DNA of 64,000 nucleotides from Oceanospirillaceae bacterium (GTDB lineage Bacteria; Pseudomonadota; Gammaproteobacteria; Pseudomonadales; Oceanobacteraceae): positions 8,545 to 72,544 of the forward strand of contig JACKOM010000015.1 of NCBI GenBank assembly GCA_024234265.1, in the 5' to 3' direction. The notes under the pieces are model-generated. The model was not told the origin of the DNA, did no database searches, and saw only the letters and a list, made by a program, of their open reading frames with translations. Below, piece by piece: positions 16,525 to 25,900 of this stretch (positions are counted from its first letter, which is position 1; each line of letters starts with the position of its first letter). The position numbers and the translations under genes were made by a program.

Positions 16525-17814
16525 TTACGCCGCACGCCGGTCAATAACACTGCCGGGCTGAAATTCGGGATAACCCCGCTCGGCATGTTCGGTCACATCC
16601 AAGCCACGCTGCTCGTGCTGGGTATCGGCGCGCAGGCCGGAGAATTTAGCAGTCAGCCAGTACAATAAAAGGCTCGCCGGAAATACAAACATAAATATGC
16701 TGAAAATGCCGATGCTCTGCACCACCATGCGCTCGGTATTAAATAAATCACCGCTGTAAAACATGCCCGCCGCAAATGTGCCCCATACCCCGGCAAAACC
16801 ATGCACAGGAATAGCGCCCACGACATCATCCAGACGTAATGCATTTAAAAAGGCGGTGCCGGCAATCACCAATAAACCACCGACAAAACCACTGATAATG
16901 GCAAATAACGGATCCATACTGGCGCAGCCTGCGGTGATCGCCACTAAACCTGCGATGCTGCCGTTCACGGTTTCGGTTAATAAGATCGCTTTGTTTTGCA
17001 GCACCCGCCACAGCATCACACCCAGCGCGCCGGCACAGGCGGATAAATGGGTGTTTAATAAAATTAACCCGATATTCTCATCTGCCTTGAGGGTGCTGCC
17101 GCCGTTAAATCCAAACCAGCCGAGCCATAAAATAAAACCACCCAGCGCGACCATAGTGAGGTTATGGCCAGGGATTTCACGCACTTCACCACGTTCAGAA
17201 AAACGCCCGCTGCGTGCACCTAACACAATAATGCCCGCCAGGGCACACCAGGCACCTACGCTGTGCACAACACTGGAACCGGCAAAATCAATAAAACCTA
17301 TGCTCGCCAGCCAGCCCTGCCCACCATGCACGCCACCCCAGGCCCAACTGCCCACCAGGGGATAAATCAAACCTGTGATAAAACCCGATGCAATTAAATA
17401 ACCGCGAAATTGCGTGCGTTCGGCCATGGCACCGCTGCAAATCGTGGCTGCCGTGGCAGCAAACATGGTCTGGAATAAAATAAAAGCCGCATCCCAGGGC
17501 TGAATATCGTCCATGAAAAAATGATCACTGCCAAAAAAACCTGTGGTGTTATTACCGAACATCAGGCCATAACCCACCAGCCAGAAAATCAGCGAGCCAA
17601 GGCATACATCCAGATAATTTTTCATCATCACGTTTACAGCATTTTTTGCGCGGGACATGCCCGATTCAAGCAAAGCAAAACCCGCCTGCATGAAAAACAC
17701 CAGTGCCGCGGCTGTCATCAGCCACACGGTATTCATCGCGCTTTCTGGGGTATTATCGGCATAACAAATTAAGGGGCTGAGCAACAACAGGGCAGCAGCG
17801 GTTATTTTTTTCAT
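16525..17814 (-). CDS. amtB: Ammonium transporter AmtB
   Basis: A 429-residue Amt/Rh channel. A cleavable signal peptide (residues ~1-20) is followed by eleven membrane helices. Family motifs are visible: ALVFFMQAGFALLESGMSRAKNAVNVMMKN, FQTMFAATAATICSGAMAER, DFAGSSVVHSVGAW (first pore His) and IPVHGFAGVWGTFAAG (second pore His). It moves ammonium into the cell under nitrogen limitation. No glnK gene is adjacent, unlike in most bacteria; the gene after it is a hypothetical. A sigma-54 promoter lies just upstream, consistent with NtrC control. Confidence 0.96.
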   Translation of the reverse strand: MKKITAAALLLLSPLICYADNTPESAMNTVWLMTAAALVFFMQAGFALLESGMSRAKNAVNVMMKNYLDVCLGSLIFWLVGYGLMFGNNTTGFFGSDHFFMDDIQPWDAAFILFQTMFAATAATICSGAMAERTQFRGYLIASGFITGLIYPLVGSWAWGGVHGGQGWLASIGFIDFAGSSVVHSVGAWCALAGIIVLGARSGRFSERGEVREIPGHNLTMVALGGFILWLGWFGFNGGSTLKADENIGLILLNTHLSACAGALGVMLWRVLQNKAILLTETVNGSIAGLVAITAGCASMDPLFAIISGFVGGLLVIAGTAFLNALRLDDVVGAIPVHGFAGVWGTFAAGMFYSGDLFNTERMVVQSIGIFSIFMFVFPASLLLYWLTAKFSGLRADTQHEQRGLDVTEHAERGYPEFQPGSVIDRRAA

Positions 17815-17841
17815 GGGTTAAATCCTCCGTGAACGCCAGAG

Positions 17842-17857
17842 AGCAACCCCTGTGCCA
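17842..17857 (-). promoter_or_regulatory. Sigma-54 promoter of amtB
   Basis: On the minus strand the sequence reads TGGCAC-AGGGG-TTGCT, an exact match to the -24/-12 consensus with the correct GG-GC spacing. The predicted start near 17831 gives a short leader containing the GGAGG ribosome site of amtB. Confidence 0.85.
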
Positions 17858-17944
17858 GCCAATTTAAATACCGGACTTTTCCCTGTTTTGCCCGCATAAT
17901 GGGCACACTTTTGCAGGGCACTTTTGCCGCGGAGCACCATAAAC

Positions 17945-18640
17945 ATGCAACTTAAATTCAAAACCCCCTCGCGCACCGTTATGGACGGACAAAGCCGCCA
18001 TTTATCGCGCCCCGCAAAATTGCACAGCATGGCCGCCTGCGCTTTTGCGGTGCTTTTTTTATCGGGCTGCGCACAACAGGGCACGGTGAAACTGTATGAC
18101 GGCCCGAGCCTGCCCCCTGAGCTGACCGGCAGCATTAGCCTGCCTTTAACACTCGAACCCCAGCAAATTGACGGCAACAGTATCAGCCAGGGTCTGTACC
18201 GTTTTCGCAACGGCCCTATGCAGCTGAGTCTGAATAAAGGCAAACATCAGTTAATTGTGCGTTACGACAACATTGTGAATATCACCAGTGACGAGCATGA
18301 ACACCTGGTATCCATGCCCATGGTGCTGGATTTTGAAATACAGGGCGGCGAGCAGGGGCAAATTGTATTACCCGGCAATTTAACCCAGCTGCCGGATATC
18401 CGCGCTTATGTGGCCGAACCCAAAGTCACCCTGCAGCTGAACGGGCAGAACATCGACAGCCTGCAGCTCAAAAATGAGCGTCAGCTATCCTTACAGGAAG
18501 TAAAAACCAGCACGGCCGGTAATACCCCGCAATTGCAGCAACTGCAGTTCTGGTGGCAACAGGCCAGTGAATATGAGCGGGTTTTATTTATGCGCTGGCT
18601 GAAGGAGCAAGGAAACCCAGATGCCGTTTCTGATCATTGA
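17945..18640 (+). CDS. DUF2057 (YccT-like) lipoprotein
   Basis: A protein of up to 231 residues. The hydrophobic stretch AACAFAVLFLSGC ends in a lipobox (LSGC), giving a lipidated Cys; the mature part has GTVKLYDGPSLP, SISLPLTLEPQQIDGNSI and LNKGKHQLIVRYDNIV, the DUF2057 pattern. Role unknown. The start is uncertain: ATGs at 17945, 17981 and 18029 are all in frame, and the inner ones give a more normal lipoprotein signal length. The last 20 bases overlap the CBS-domain gene. Confidence 0.8.
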   Translation: MQLKFKTPSRTVMDGQSRHLSRPAKLHSMAACAFAVLFLSGCAQQGTVKLYDGPSLPPELTGSISLPLTLEPQQIDGNSISQGLYRFRNGPMQLSLNKGKHQLIVRYDNIVNITSDEHEHLVSMPMVLDFEIQGGEQGQIVLPGNLTQLPDIRAYVAEPKVTLQLNGQNIDSLQLKNERQLSLQEVKTSTAGNTPQLQQLQFWWQQASEYERVLFMRWLKEQGNPDAVSDH

Positions 18641-19190
18641 CCAGGGCAATCCCCTGCAGCATCCCTACAAAACCCCCAGCAAAGAGGGCATAAGCCCGGT
18701 TTTGCCGGGCAACCGCATTCAGGGGGTAAACGCACAAAGCCAGGGGCGGGCCAATCCTTACGCCCACAATGCCGCAGAGCAACACGACAATCCCCCCCAG
18801 TCTTACCTGCAGGCCAACGCCGCACAGATCATGAGCAGCCCGGTAATCAGCCTGGATTTACACCAGGCCGACCGCGAAACAGCCCTGCAAATGATGGCGC
18901 AACATAACATCCGTCATTTGCCCCTGCTTGATAACGGCAGCCTTGCGGGCCTTTTGACCGAGCGGGATTTATTACGCGCCCCCCATAAATCCTTTCGCCA
19001 GCTGATGATCCGCAAGGTGTTTGTTGCCACCGCCGACACCCAGATTCAGGCCCTCGCCCATGTGATGTTTGATGAGCACATAGGCGCCCTGCCGATTCTC
19101 GATGCCCAGCAACAGCTGGTCGGCATAGTCACCCGCTCTGACATACTGCGTGCGCTAAGTGCCTATCGCCCCTTGGAATTCTGGGCATAA
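18621..19190 (+). CDS. Two-CBS-domain protein
   Basis: A 189-residue protein with a ~65-residue low-complexity N-terminal extension rich in Gln, Asn and Pro, followed by a Bateman module. CBS1 is ~68-125 (IMSSPVISLDLHQADRETALQMMAQHNIRHLPLLDNGSLAGLLTERDLL) and CBS2 is ~128-185 (VFVATADTQIQALAHVMFDEHIGALPILDAQQQLVGIVTRSDILRAL). Such modules bind adenosyl nucleotides. It overlaps the lipoprotein gene by 20 bases and is likely translated by coupling. Its partner is unknown. Confidence 0.87.
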   Translation: MPFLIIDQGNPLQHPYKTPSKEGISPVLPGNRIQGVNAQSQGRANPYAHNAAEQHDNPPQSYLQANAAQIMSSPVISLDLHQADRETALQMMAQHNIRHLPLLDNGSLAGLLTERDLLRAPHKSFRQLMIRKVFVATADTQIQALAHVMFDEHIGALPILDAQQQLVGIVTRSDILRALSAYRPLEFWA

Positions 19191-19253
19191 AGCGCGGTTC
19201 TCAACTATCCTTGCAGAGCGTTCGTTTTTTATAAAAATTTATAAGGATGTACC

Positions 19254-20621
19254 ATGGCCACCACCATTAACGCACGTATCACCCCCCGTAAGACCCTGCG
19301 TGTTTTATCCAAACAGGAAGTTAACCGCCTGAAAGACAACAGCGAATCCGGCCTGCATGAACTGTTAAAACGCTGCACCTTCGCGGTTTTAAACTGCGGC
19401 AGCCACAGTGATGATTGTTTTGCCGTACAGGCAGAATTTAAAGAATTTGACGTAAAAGTTGAGCAACTCGACCGCGGCATTGTGATTGATTTAATCAACG
19501 CCCCGGACCACGCCTTTGTGGATGGCGAATTAATTTTTGGTATCCGCGAACATTTATTCTCGGTATTACGCGACATCGTCTACACCCACGACGTCATCAA
19601 AGCCAACGGGCGTTTTGATTTAAATAAAAGCGATGATATTACCGACGCGGTATTTCATATTCTGCGTAACGCCCAGGTACTCAAATACAACCGCCTGCCG
19701 AATTTAATTATCTGCTGGGGCGGGCACTCGATCAGTCGCGAAGAATACGATTACACCAAAGAAGTGGGTTACCACTTAGGTTTGCGCGGCCTGGATGTGG
19801 GCACAGGTTGCGGCCCGGGCGCCATGAAAGGCCCGATGAAAGGCGCCACCATTGGCCACGCCAAACAACATAACCGCAACGGGCGTTATGTGGGCATTAC
19901 CGAGCCCGGCATTATTGCCGCCGAAGCCCCTAACCCCATCGTCAATGAACTGGTGATTTTGCCGGATATTGAAAAACGCCTTGAGGCATTTGTGCGTATG
20001 GCCCACGGCATTATTGTATTTCCCGGCGGAGCCGGCACCGCCGAAGAAATTCTGTATTTATTGGGTTTATTGTTACACCCCGATAATCAGCACCTGCAAT
20101 TTCCCGTGGTATTTACCGGGCCGGAAAATGCCAAAGAATATTTTCAGCGCATCCATGAATTTATCGGCACTGCCTTAGGTGCAGAAGCACAAAAGCTCTA
20201 TACCATCATCACGGGCGACCCGATAAAAGTTGCACAAACCATGAAACAGGGCTGCAAACAGGTGCATGAATACCGCAAGCAACACAGCGATGCGTTTTAT
20301 TTCAACTGGATGTTAAAAATCGAACAGGATTTTCAGCAGCCCTTTGTGCCCAACCATGCAAACATGGCCAATCTGAATTTACGTAAAAACCAGCCGGTGC
20401 ATAGCCTCGCAGCAAATTTACGCCGCGCATTTTCCGGCATAGTGGCAGGCAACGTAAAAGAAGACGGCATTTTAGCAGTGCGCAAACACGGCCCGTTTGA
20501 ATTACACGGTGATGCCGACATCATTAAACCCATGGGGGAATTACTGGAATCCATGGTGCGTCAGCAACGCATGAAATTGCCCGGCTCAAAATACGAACCC
20601 TGTTACCGCATTATCAGCTGA
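19254..20621 (+). CDS. ppnN: Pyrimidine/purine nucleotide 5'-monophosphate nucleosidase PpnN (YgdH)
   Basis: A 455-residue LOG-family protein. The central Rossmann-type domain has CWGGHSISREEYDY, GTGCGPGAMKGPMKGA, and the lysine decarboxylase-like motif PGGAGTAEEILYLLGLLLHP. The N- and C-terminal regulatory parts typical of YgdH are present (LRRAFSGIVAGNVKEDGI, MKLPGSKYEPCY). PpnN cleaves nucleoside monophosphates to base and ribose 5-phosphate and is stimulated by (p)ppGpp in E. coli. AAGGA lies 8 bases before the ATG. Its stop is followed within 3 bases by a Pho-box array. Confidence 0.95.
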   Translation: MATTINARITPRKTLRVLSKQEVNRLKDNSESGLHELLKRCTFAVLNCGSHSDDCFAVQAEFKEFDVKVEQLDRGIVIDLINAPDHAFVDGELIFGIREHLFSVLRDIVYTHDVIKANGRFDLNKSDDITDAVFHILRNAQVLKYNRLPNLIICWGGHSISREEYDYTKEVGYHLGLRGLDVGTGCGPGAMKGPMKGATIGHAKQHNRNGRYVGITEPGIIAAEAPNPIVNELVILPDIEKRLEAFVRMAHGIIVFPGGAGTAEEILYLLGLLLHPDNQHLQFPVVFTGPENAKEYFQRIHEFIGTALGAEAQKLYTIITGDPIKVAQTMKQGCKQVHEYRKQHSDAFYFNWMLKIEQDFQQPFVPNHANMANLNLRKNQPVHSLAANLRRAFSGIVAGNVKEDGILAVRKHGPFELHGDADIIKPMGELLESMVRQQRMKLPGSKYEPCYRIIS

Positions 20622-20623
20622 AG

Positions 20624-20679
20624 CTGTCACAGGATTCGCATATTTCTGTCACCTGTTTGTCATCGCAGGGTCATTTAAT
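20624..20679 (+). promoter_or_regulatory. Pho-box array with -10 element
   Basis: PhoB half-sites lie on an 11-bp lattice: CTGTCAC (20624), a poor TTCGCAT (20635), CTGTCAC (20646), TTGTCAT (20657) and GGGTCAT (20668). The 7+4 spacing and orientation match the Pho-box consensus for rightward transcription. A TTTAAT -10 is at 20674-20679. The only targets downstream are the structured RNA candidate and ppa. Confidence 0.72.
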
Positions 20680-20685
20680 GGCACC

Positions 20686-20900
20686 CCCGCTGACAAACAG
20701 TTTCCCCCTCTGTTTTCAGTGCGCAGTTAAATTCAGCGCGCAACAAGCGCTTGCACAAGAACATGCAACCGGCTCAAAAAGCCGCGTGGCATCAATGGCT
20801 CTTAGATCGTGAGAGCGATCTTCGGGGCATAACCGCACAGTGTGTTGTTATGCAGTGACATAGGTGTCTTTTTCAGCCCCGCTCTGCGGGGCTTTTTTTT
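20686..20900 (+). ncRNA. Candidate Pho-regulated structured small RNA
   Basis: About 215 bases without an ORF contain a series of hairpins: CGGCT/AGCCG (20770-20784), AGATCG/CGATCT (20804-20821), GCATAAC/GTTATGC with an inner CAC/GTG (20827-20853), GACA/TGTC (20857-20868), and a strong terminator AGCCCCGC...GCGGGGCT plus eight T (20875-20900). A start near 20686 is inferred from the Pho-box promoter. The terminator and the separate ppa promoter beyond it argue that this is an independent RNA rather than only a ppa leader. Confidence 0.55.
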
Positions 20901-20937
20901 AGGGGGCAGCGGCTGTTCAGATAATGCCCAGAAGGCT

Positions 20938-20965
20938 TTGAGCTGGCCGCACATCCGGCTATAAT
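20938..20965 (+). promoter_or_regulatory. Sigma-70 promoter of ppa
   Basis: TTGAGC, a 16-base spacer and a perfect TATAAT lie 37 bases before the ppa start codon, after the terminator at 20900. Confidence 0.75.
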
Positions 20966-21001
20966 CCCGCCCTTTGCAAAACCCGTTATCAGGAAATAAC
21001 C

Positions 21002-21535
21002 ATGAACTTCAATGAAATCCCAGCTGGCAAAGACGTACCTAACGACATCTACGTGATGATCGAAATCCCAGCAAACTCCAGCCCTGTTAAATACGAAATC
21101 GACAAAAACATGGGCGCTGTAGTGGTTGACCGCTTCATGGCTACCCCTATGTTCTACCCAGCCAACTATGGTTTCATCCCTAACACTTTAGGTAACGACG
21201 GTGACCCACTGGACGTACTGGTGGTAACCCCTTACCCAGTAGTACCAGGCTCCGTTATCCGTTGCCGCCCTGTTGGCGTGTTAAACATGGAAGACGAAGG
21301 TGGTGAAGACGCGAAACTGATCGCCGTACCACACGACAAACTGACCAAAATCTACAGCGACGTAAAAGACGTGAACGACGTGCCAGAACTGCTGCGTAAA
21401 CAAATCCAGCACTTCTTCGAGAACTACAAAGACCTCGAGCCAGGCAAGTGGGTAAAAGTGACTGGCTGGGACAACGCTGATGCGGCCCGCAAAGCCATCA
21501 TGGATTCCATTGCTGCGTTCAATAACGCTAAATAA
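21002..21535 (+). CDS. ppa: Inorganic pyrophosphatase (family I)
   Basis: A 177-residue soluble hexameric-type PPase. Active-site segments are EIPANSSPVKYEIDK, FYPANYGFIPNTLGNDGDPLDVLVV (the signature DGDPLDVLV carrying three Mg-binding Asp), DEGGEDAKLIAVP and FFENYKDLEPGKWVKV. It hydrolyses PPi to two phosphates. AGGAAATAACC precedes the ATG. Codon use is visibly more biased than in the neighbours, as expected of a highly expressed gene. The phosphate-releasing enzyme next to a Pho-box RNA is noteworthy. Confidence 0.97.
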   Translation: MNFNEIPAGKDVPNDIYVMIEIPANSSPVKYEIDKNMGAVVVDRFMATPMFYPANYGFIPNTLGNDGDPLDVLVVTPYPVVPGSVIRCRPVGVLNMEDEGGEDAKLIAVPHDKLTKIYSDVKDVNDVPELLRKQIQHFFENYKDLEPGKWVKVTGWDNADAARKAIMDSIAAFNNAK

Positions 21536-21542
21536 ATCCGAA

Positions 21543-21706
21543 AATCCCCGTTACAGAAGACGCGTAAAACTATCTGCGTAGCCGGAACTGCGTTAAAAAC
21601 GAACTCAAAATGCTCATTTATTACGTATAAACTGCGCTTTTTTGTTCGTTTTTGCCTTGTTCCAACGTCCTCGCCAACGTTTTACACATCTTCTGTGCCG
21701 GGGATT
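21543..21706. repeat. Long-stem dispersed repeat inside the ppa terminator (copy 1)
   Basis: Outer arms AATCCCCG/CGGGGATT followed by a T-run form a terminator-like base. Within them pair ACAGAAGA/TCTTCTGT, GTAAAAC/GTTTTAC, GGAAC/GTTCC and AAAAACGAAC/GTTCGTTTTT. The core (ACTATCTGCG, GAACTCAAAATGCTCATTTA, AAACTGCGCTTTTT) recurs at 58792-58976. The two loci keep pairing but with different stem sequences. Confidence 0.85.
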
Positions 21707-21735
21707 TTTTTATCTGCACACCTCGGAAACACCCC

Positions 21736-22089
21736 ATGGACCTCAGCGCACTGCAAAGCTACATGCTCGCCAAACCGGATACCCGCGAGGATACCCCCTT
21801 TGGCCCGGACGCTCTGGTTTATAAGGTACGCCACAAGCTGTTTGCCATTTTAATCCCCGGCAAGCCCGCGCGTTTAAACCTCAAATGCGACCCGCAGCAA
21901 GCCCTGATTCTGCGTGAGCAATACCCGGCAATTATTCCCGGTTACCACATGAACAAACGCCACTGGAATACCCTGATTCTTGATGGCAGCCTGCCAGCGG
22001 GCTTGGCCGAACACCTTATCGACCACTCCTTTGCCCTGGTGGTGGCCGGCATGCCGAAGAAACAACAGATAGGCCTGCTCGCTGACTAA
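21736..22089 (+). CDS. MmcQ/YjbR family protein
   Basis: A 117-residue protein with the YjbR (DUF419) pattern: DLSALQSYMLAKPDTREDTPFGPDALVYKV, LFAILIPGKPARLNLKC, GYHMNKRHWNTLILDGSLP and LIDHSFALVVAGMPKKQQ. This is a small CyaY-like DNA-binding-type fold; the role is unclear. The ATG at 21736 is chosen because the domain begins there and GGAAA lies about 8 bases upstream; a longer open frame from 21652 runs through the repeat and is rejected. Confidence 0.88.
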   Translation: MDLSALQSYMLAKPDTREDTPFGPDALVYKVRHKLFAILIPGKPARLNLKCDPQQALILREQYPAIIPGYHMNKRHWNTLILDGSLPAGLAEHLIDHSFALVVAGMPKKQQIGLLAD

Positions 22090-22212
22090 CGTGATCTGCT
22101 AAGCAGATTTGCAGTTACAAATTCCGCCCGCCTCAATTTGAGTAATGTTTAGCGTTTTTCTGCCCGGCACTGCCCTAAAGTGCGCGCAGTTTTATTCACG
22201 CAGAACACCTTT

Positions 22213-22890
22213 ATGAAATCCCAAGGACAACTCAGCATCGTCATTGATGACGTGCCCTGGCAGCGCCAGCAGGAAGACCTGTTACAGCCCATTCCCTGCA
22301 GCAGCCAGCGCAAAGCCGAATGCAAAATCGAATGCAGTGCAGGTTTTATGCAGCCCAAAACCCGCTATGTGCTGTGTAATGGCCAGTTTTTGCTGATCAC
22401 TGCGGAAAAAAATCCCCTGCAGGAACAAGTCATTAACCTCGCTTACCTGCATGCCGAGCCAAGCATCACCCAGAAAATTATCTGGCACTGGTTAAGTGGT
22501 GCCGCCGCGGCCATAACCCTCACCGCACTCGCGGCCTGGCTGGAGTTTTATTTTTTAGGCCTGGTATTTCTGCTGATCGGCAGCCTGTGTGCCCTGCAAT
22601 TTTATGACAGCGCCCGCAAGCGTTATGTATTTCACACCCGCATCGGCGGCATGGCGGTACTGGACTTTACCTTCCACCTCTATGACCGCCACAAAACCGG
22701 GCCGAAATGGATTGCCCTGCTGCAACGCCGTATTGTCAGCGCCGCGAAAACCCTACCCAAAGGGGATGACCGCCTGCGCAGTGAACTGGCCGAACACAGG
22801 CGTTTATTGGCCGGGGAGATTATCAGCAAAAAACGCTACGAGCTGGCCAAACAACGGATTTTAAAACGTTTTAGTAAACAGGCTGCGTGA
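22213..22890 (+). CDS. Membrane protein with SHOCT-like C-terminus
   Basis: A 225-residue protein. A ~95-residue N-terminal cytoplasmic part with several Cys precedes two close membrane helices (residues ~96-135, GAAAAITLTALAAWLEFYFLGLVFLLIGSLCAL). A basic region follows, and the end LLAGEIISKKRYELAKQRILKRF resembles a SHOCT oligomerisation motif. The start at 22213 is preferred to 22180 (ATG in AGAACACC context); neither has a strong ribosome site. Function unknown. Confidence 0.7.
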   Translation: MKSQGQLSIVIDDVPWQRQQEDLLQPIPCSSQRKAECKIECSAGFMQPKTRYVLCNGQFLLITAEKNPLQEQVINLAYLHAEPSITQKIIWHWLSGAAAAITLTALAAWLEFYFLGLVFLLIGSLCALQFYDSARKRYVFHTRIGGMAVLDFTFHLYDRHKTGPKWIALLQRRIVSAAKTLPKGDDRLRSELAEHRRLLAGEIISKKRYELAKQRILKRFSKQAA

Positions 22891-22896
22891 AGGGAG

Positions 22897-22966
22897 GCAG
22901 ACGCCACAAAATGCTGCAACACATAGAAACAACTGCAAATAAAAAACCCGCCGAAGCGGGTTTTTT
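22897..22966. terminator. Terminator with upstream conserved segment (copy 1 of a direct repeat)
   Basis: Stem CCCGC/GCGGG flanked by A- and T-runs (22941-22966), preceded by one heptanucleotide-like unit GCAGACG and CCACAAAATGCTGCAAC. The whole ~68-base segment is repeated nearly exactly at 27865-27933, at the other side of the giant lipoprotein gene. Confidence 0.92.
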
Positions 22967-22969
22967 ACA

Positions 22970-25900
22970 TCAATTAACCTTATAGGGTTCCGAGTCGATA
23001 CTGTCTAACAAACCGTCACCATCACTGTCTATCGGTATCTCGATATCATCCAGCCAAACGCTATCCTGCCCAGCTGAAGTGCCACCATCCTTCTGGTAAA
23101 TCCATTCAAAGGTGTGGTTACCGGCAGCAATTTCATAACTGCCCGCACTCATCCAATCGTTTTCACCACTGAAGCGGGCCACCTCAATACCGTCGATATA
23201 AAAAATCAGGTTATCGTAATCCGCTTCCGTGCTGGTTTTAATCTTGAAGGTTACATCACCCGCGGCGGTATCTATCTGCAGGCCTAAATTGGCACTACCG
23301 TAATCCGTTAAACTATCACGCACTTTCACGGCATATTGCCCGGCATAAACCTCAGTTTCATCTATTTGCCAGTTATTACCCGAATTACGCCAGTTAAACG
23401 GCATGCGCCCCCATTCAAAATTTTCCACCCCCAAAGGAGGTAATACCGCATTTTGTAACCAGGAAATTGCCACAAAATCCGAACGGGGATTAGTTGTGCC
23501 ATCCCCAAGCTGGCCATAATTATTCTCACCCATACCATAGGCAATACCATCGCTATCAATCATGAACAGGCTATTATTACCACTGCCAATATAAACAGGT
23601 TGAATATCACCCGTGGAAATTGACCATAGCGAATCAGCTAAACGATAAAGCCCACTCACCGTACTCATATAAGTTTTATAATTACCCATAGTAATATCGA
23701 GTACAGGTTCAACCAGGGTAATAGTTACAGGCACATTGCGATTTATACCGGTGCCATCCCCCAATTGGTAATTGCCGTTATAACCCCAGGCAAATAACTG
23801 CCCGTTATCATCTACCGCAAAACTACTGCCGCCACGGGCATAGATTTTTGCAATACCGGCAATTTTACTCACTCTTACAGGCTCGGCGGCATAAACATTA
23901 CTGCTGTTACCCAATTGCCCATAATCGTTTGAACCTAAAGCCCATACATCACCGTCAGGGTCTAATGCCAATAAATGGCTAGCACCAGCAGCAATTTGTT
24001 GAATATTTTCTAAACCGGCAATCAAGTTGCAACTAGTGAATTCATTGTACGTTTCAAAACGACATACCGTGCCATCATTTAATAATGCATAACCAGTACT
24101 ACCCAAGGCAATTTGTTGGATATTGGTAAGGCTTGTTTTAATAACGGGCGTCTGTAGGGTGTTATAAGTCCCCCATCCCCATAATTGGCCGTTAATATCC
24201 ACAGCCGCGGATACATTATCAAAAACCGAAATTTGTTTAATCGCAGGCAAGCCATACACTTTTTTGGGTACCGCACTATTAAGCGTATTACCCAAACCTA
24301 ATTGGCCATAATAATTGTTACCCCAGGCATACACACTGCCGTCATCAAACAGGGCAAGGGTATGCGCAGCCCCCGTAATACTCACCACCTTGGGCGCGAT
24401 TTTTTCAGTAATACTGATAAAAATATCCCCTGTGGCAGTCATATCCTGATCCTCGGCGGTATAACTTAAACGCAACCAACCTAAACGGTTATTATCCGCC
24501 GTGTAGGAATAACTGCCATCATGGTTATCCTGCAGGGAGCCGGTTTCGGGCAGATCAATATTCGCTATATTAATGCTGCCAAAACGGCTTACATCGTTTA
24601 ACACAGGGTTAAAGGTAATGGTTTGCCCACGCGCAACGGTGTAAACATCATCCACGGTTTTTAAATCAGCCAACACCGGGTTGCTGCCCTCATTAAATTC
24701 GCGGGCATCCGTGCGGCCATCGTTATCGTAATCACCTTCGGCGCTGAAGGCATAAATACCTGCGTATGAGTTTTCCCATTCATCGGGTAAAGCATCATGG
24801 TCAATATCCAATGCATAACGCTTATCATGCGGGGCAATATCTTGTGCATCGGTTACACCATCCCCATCAGCATCCGGCAGTGGGAAGGTATGATTTAAAA
24901 ACTCATCGGCATCAGACATGCCATCGGCATCAAAATCACTATTGGCATCCACCACAGTGAGGTCGGTAAAATAGCTTAATTCCCATTCATCGGCTAAACC
25001 ATCCTGGTCTGTATCCTGTGCATACTGATAATCAAGCGGGAAAGCGTCACTGCCATCGGCCACCCCGTCATAATCACTATCTGCTCGCCCTGGATGGGTA
25101 TTAAGTTCAAATTCCTGCAGATTTGTTAAACCATCACTATCCCAGTCACCATTGGCATCAAGCGCAGATAAATTTCCTGTATATTTAAATTCCCACTCAT
25201 CACCTAAACCATCTGCATCCGCATCGTGGGCCGAGTCACCACGGTCAGGAAATGCATCCAGACTATTGCGCACACCATCACCATCACGGTCACCGGGGGT
25301 AATGCCAGGCAGAATATTATCAAACGATAAACGCAGCGCCGGAACATCATAATATAATGAGCGTAATTCTATTTTCAGCCTGTGTTTACCTGCGGGAATA
25401 GCAACACTAGCCGCCCACTTACGCAAGAAGAAATCATTCACCATCCCTTTACCATCAACATAGATCACTATTTGGCCATCAAAATAATCATCCTGCAGAC
25501 TGGAAAAAGAAATAAGCATATTGCTTTTTGCAACCGTAACAGGGAACTCAATGCTTTGTTTCACATAATCATGCGAAGCATTGTTTACTGGATTTGTCAC
25601 TAAATAATGATTACCAACAGAGTTTTCACCGTCCCCCACAGACCAACCATAGGGAGCCGAACTTACCCAGTCAGCCGGTAATTTCTGATCAATAAATTTG
25701 AAAACAACAGGATTTACCGGCAAGCCCTGTTCAAAAGCGGTTTTATCCAATATGCCATTAGCATCAAAATCACTTAACGACGTTGCAGTGGTTAAATTAT
25801 CAAAATTATTCAACTCCCAATTATCGCCAATACCATCACCATCAGCATCAAATTGCTCATGCGGATTTTCAGGGAAGGCATCTTCAGAGTTAAGCACGCC

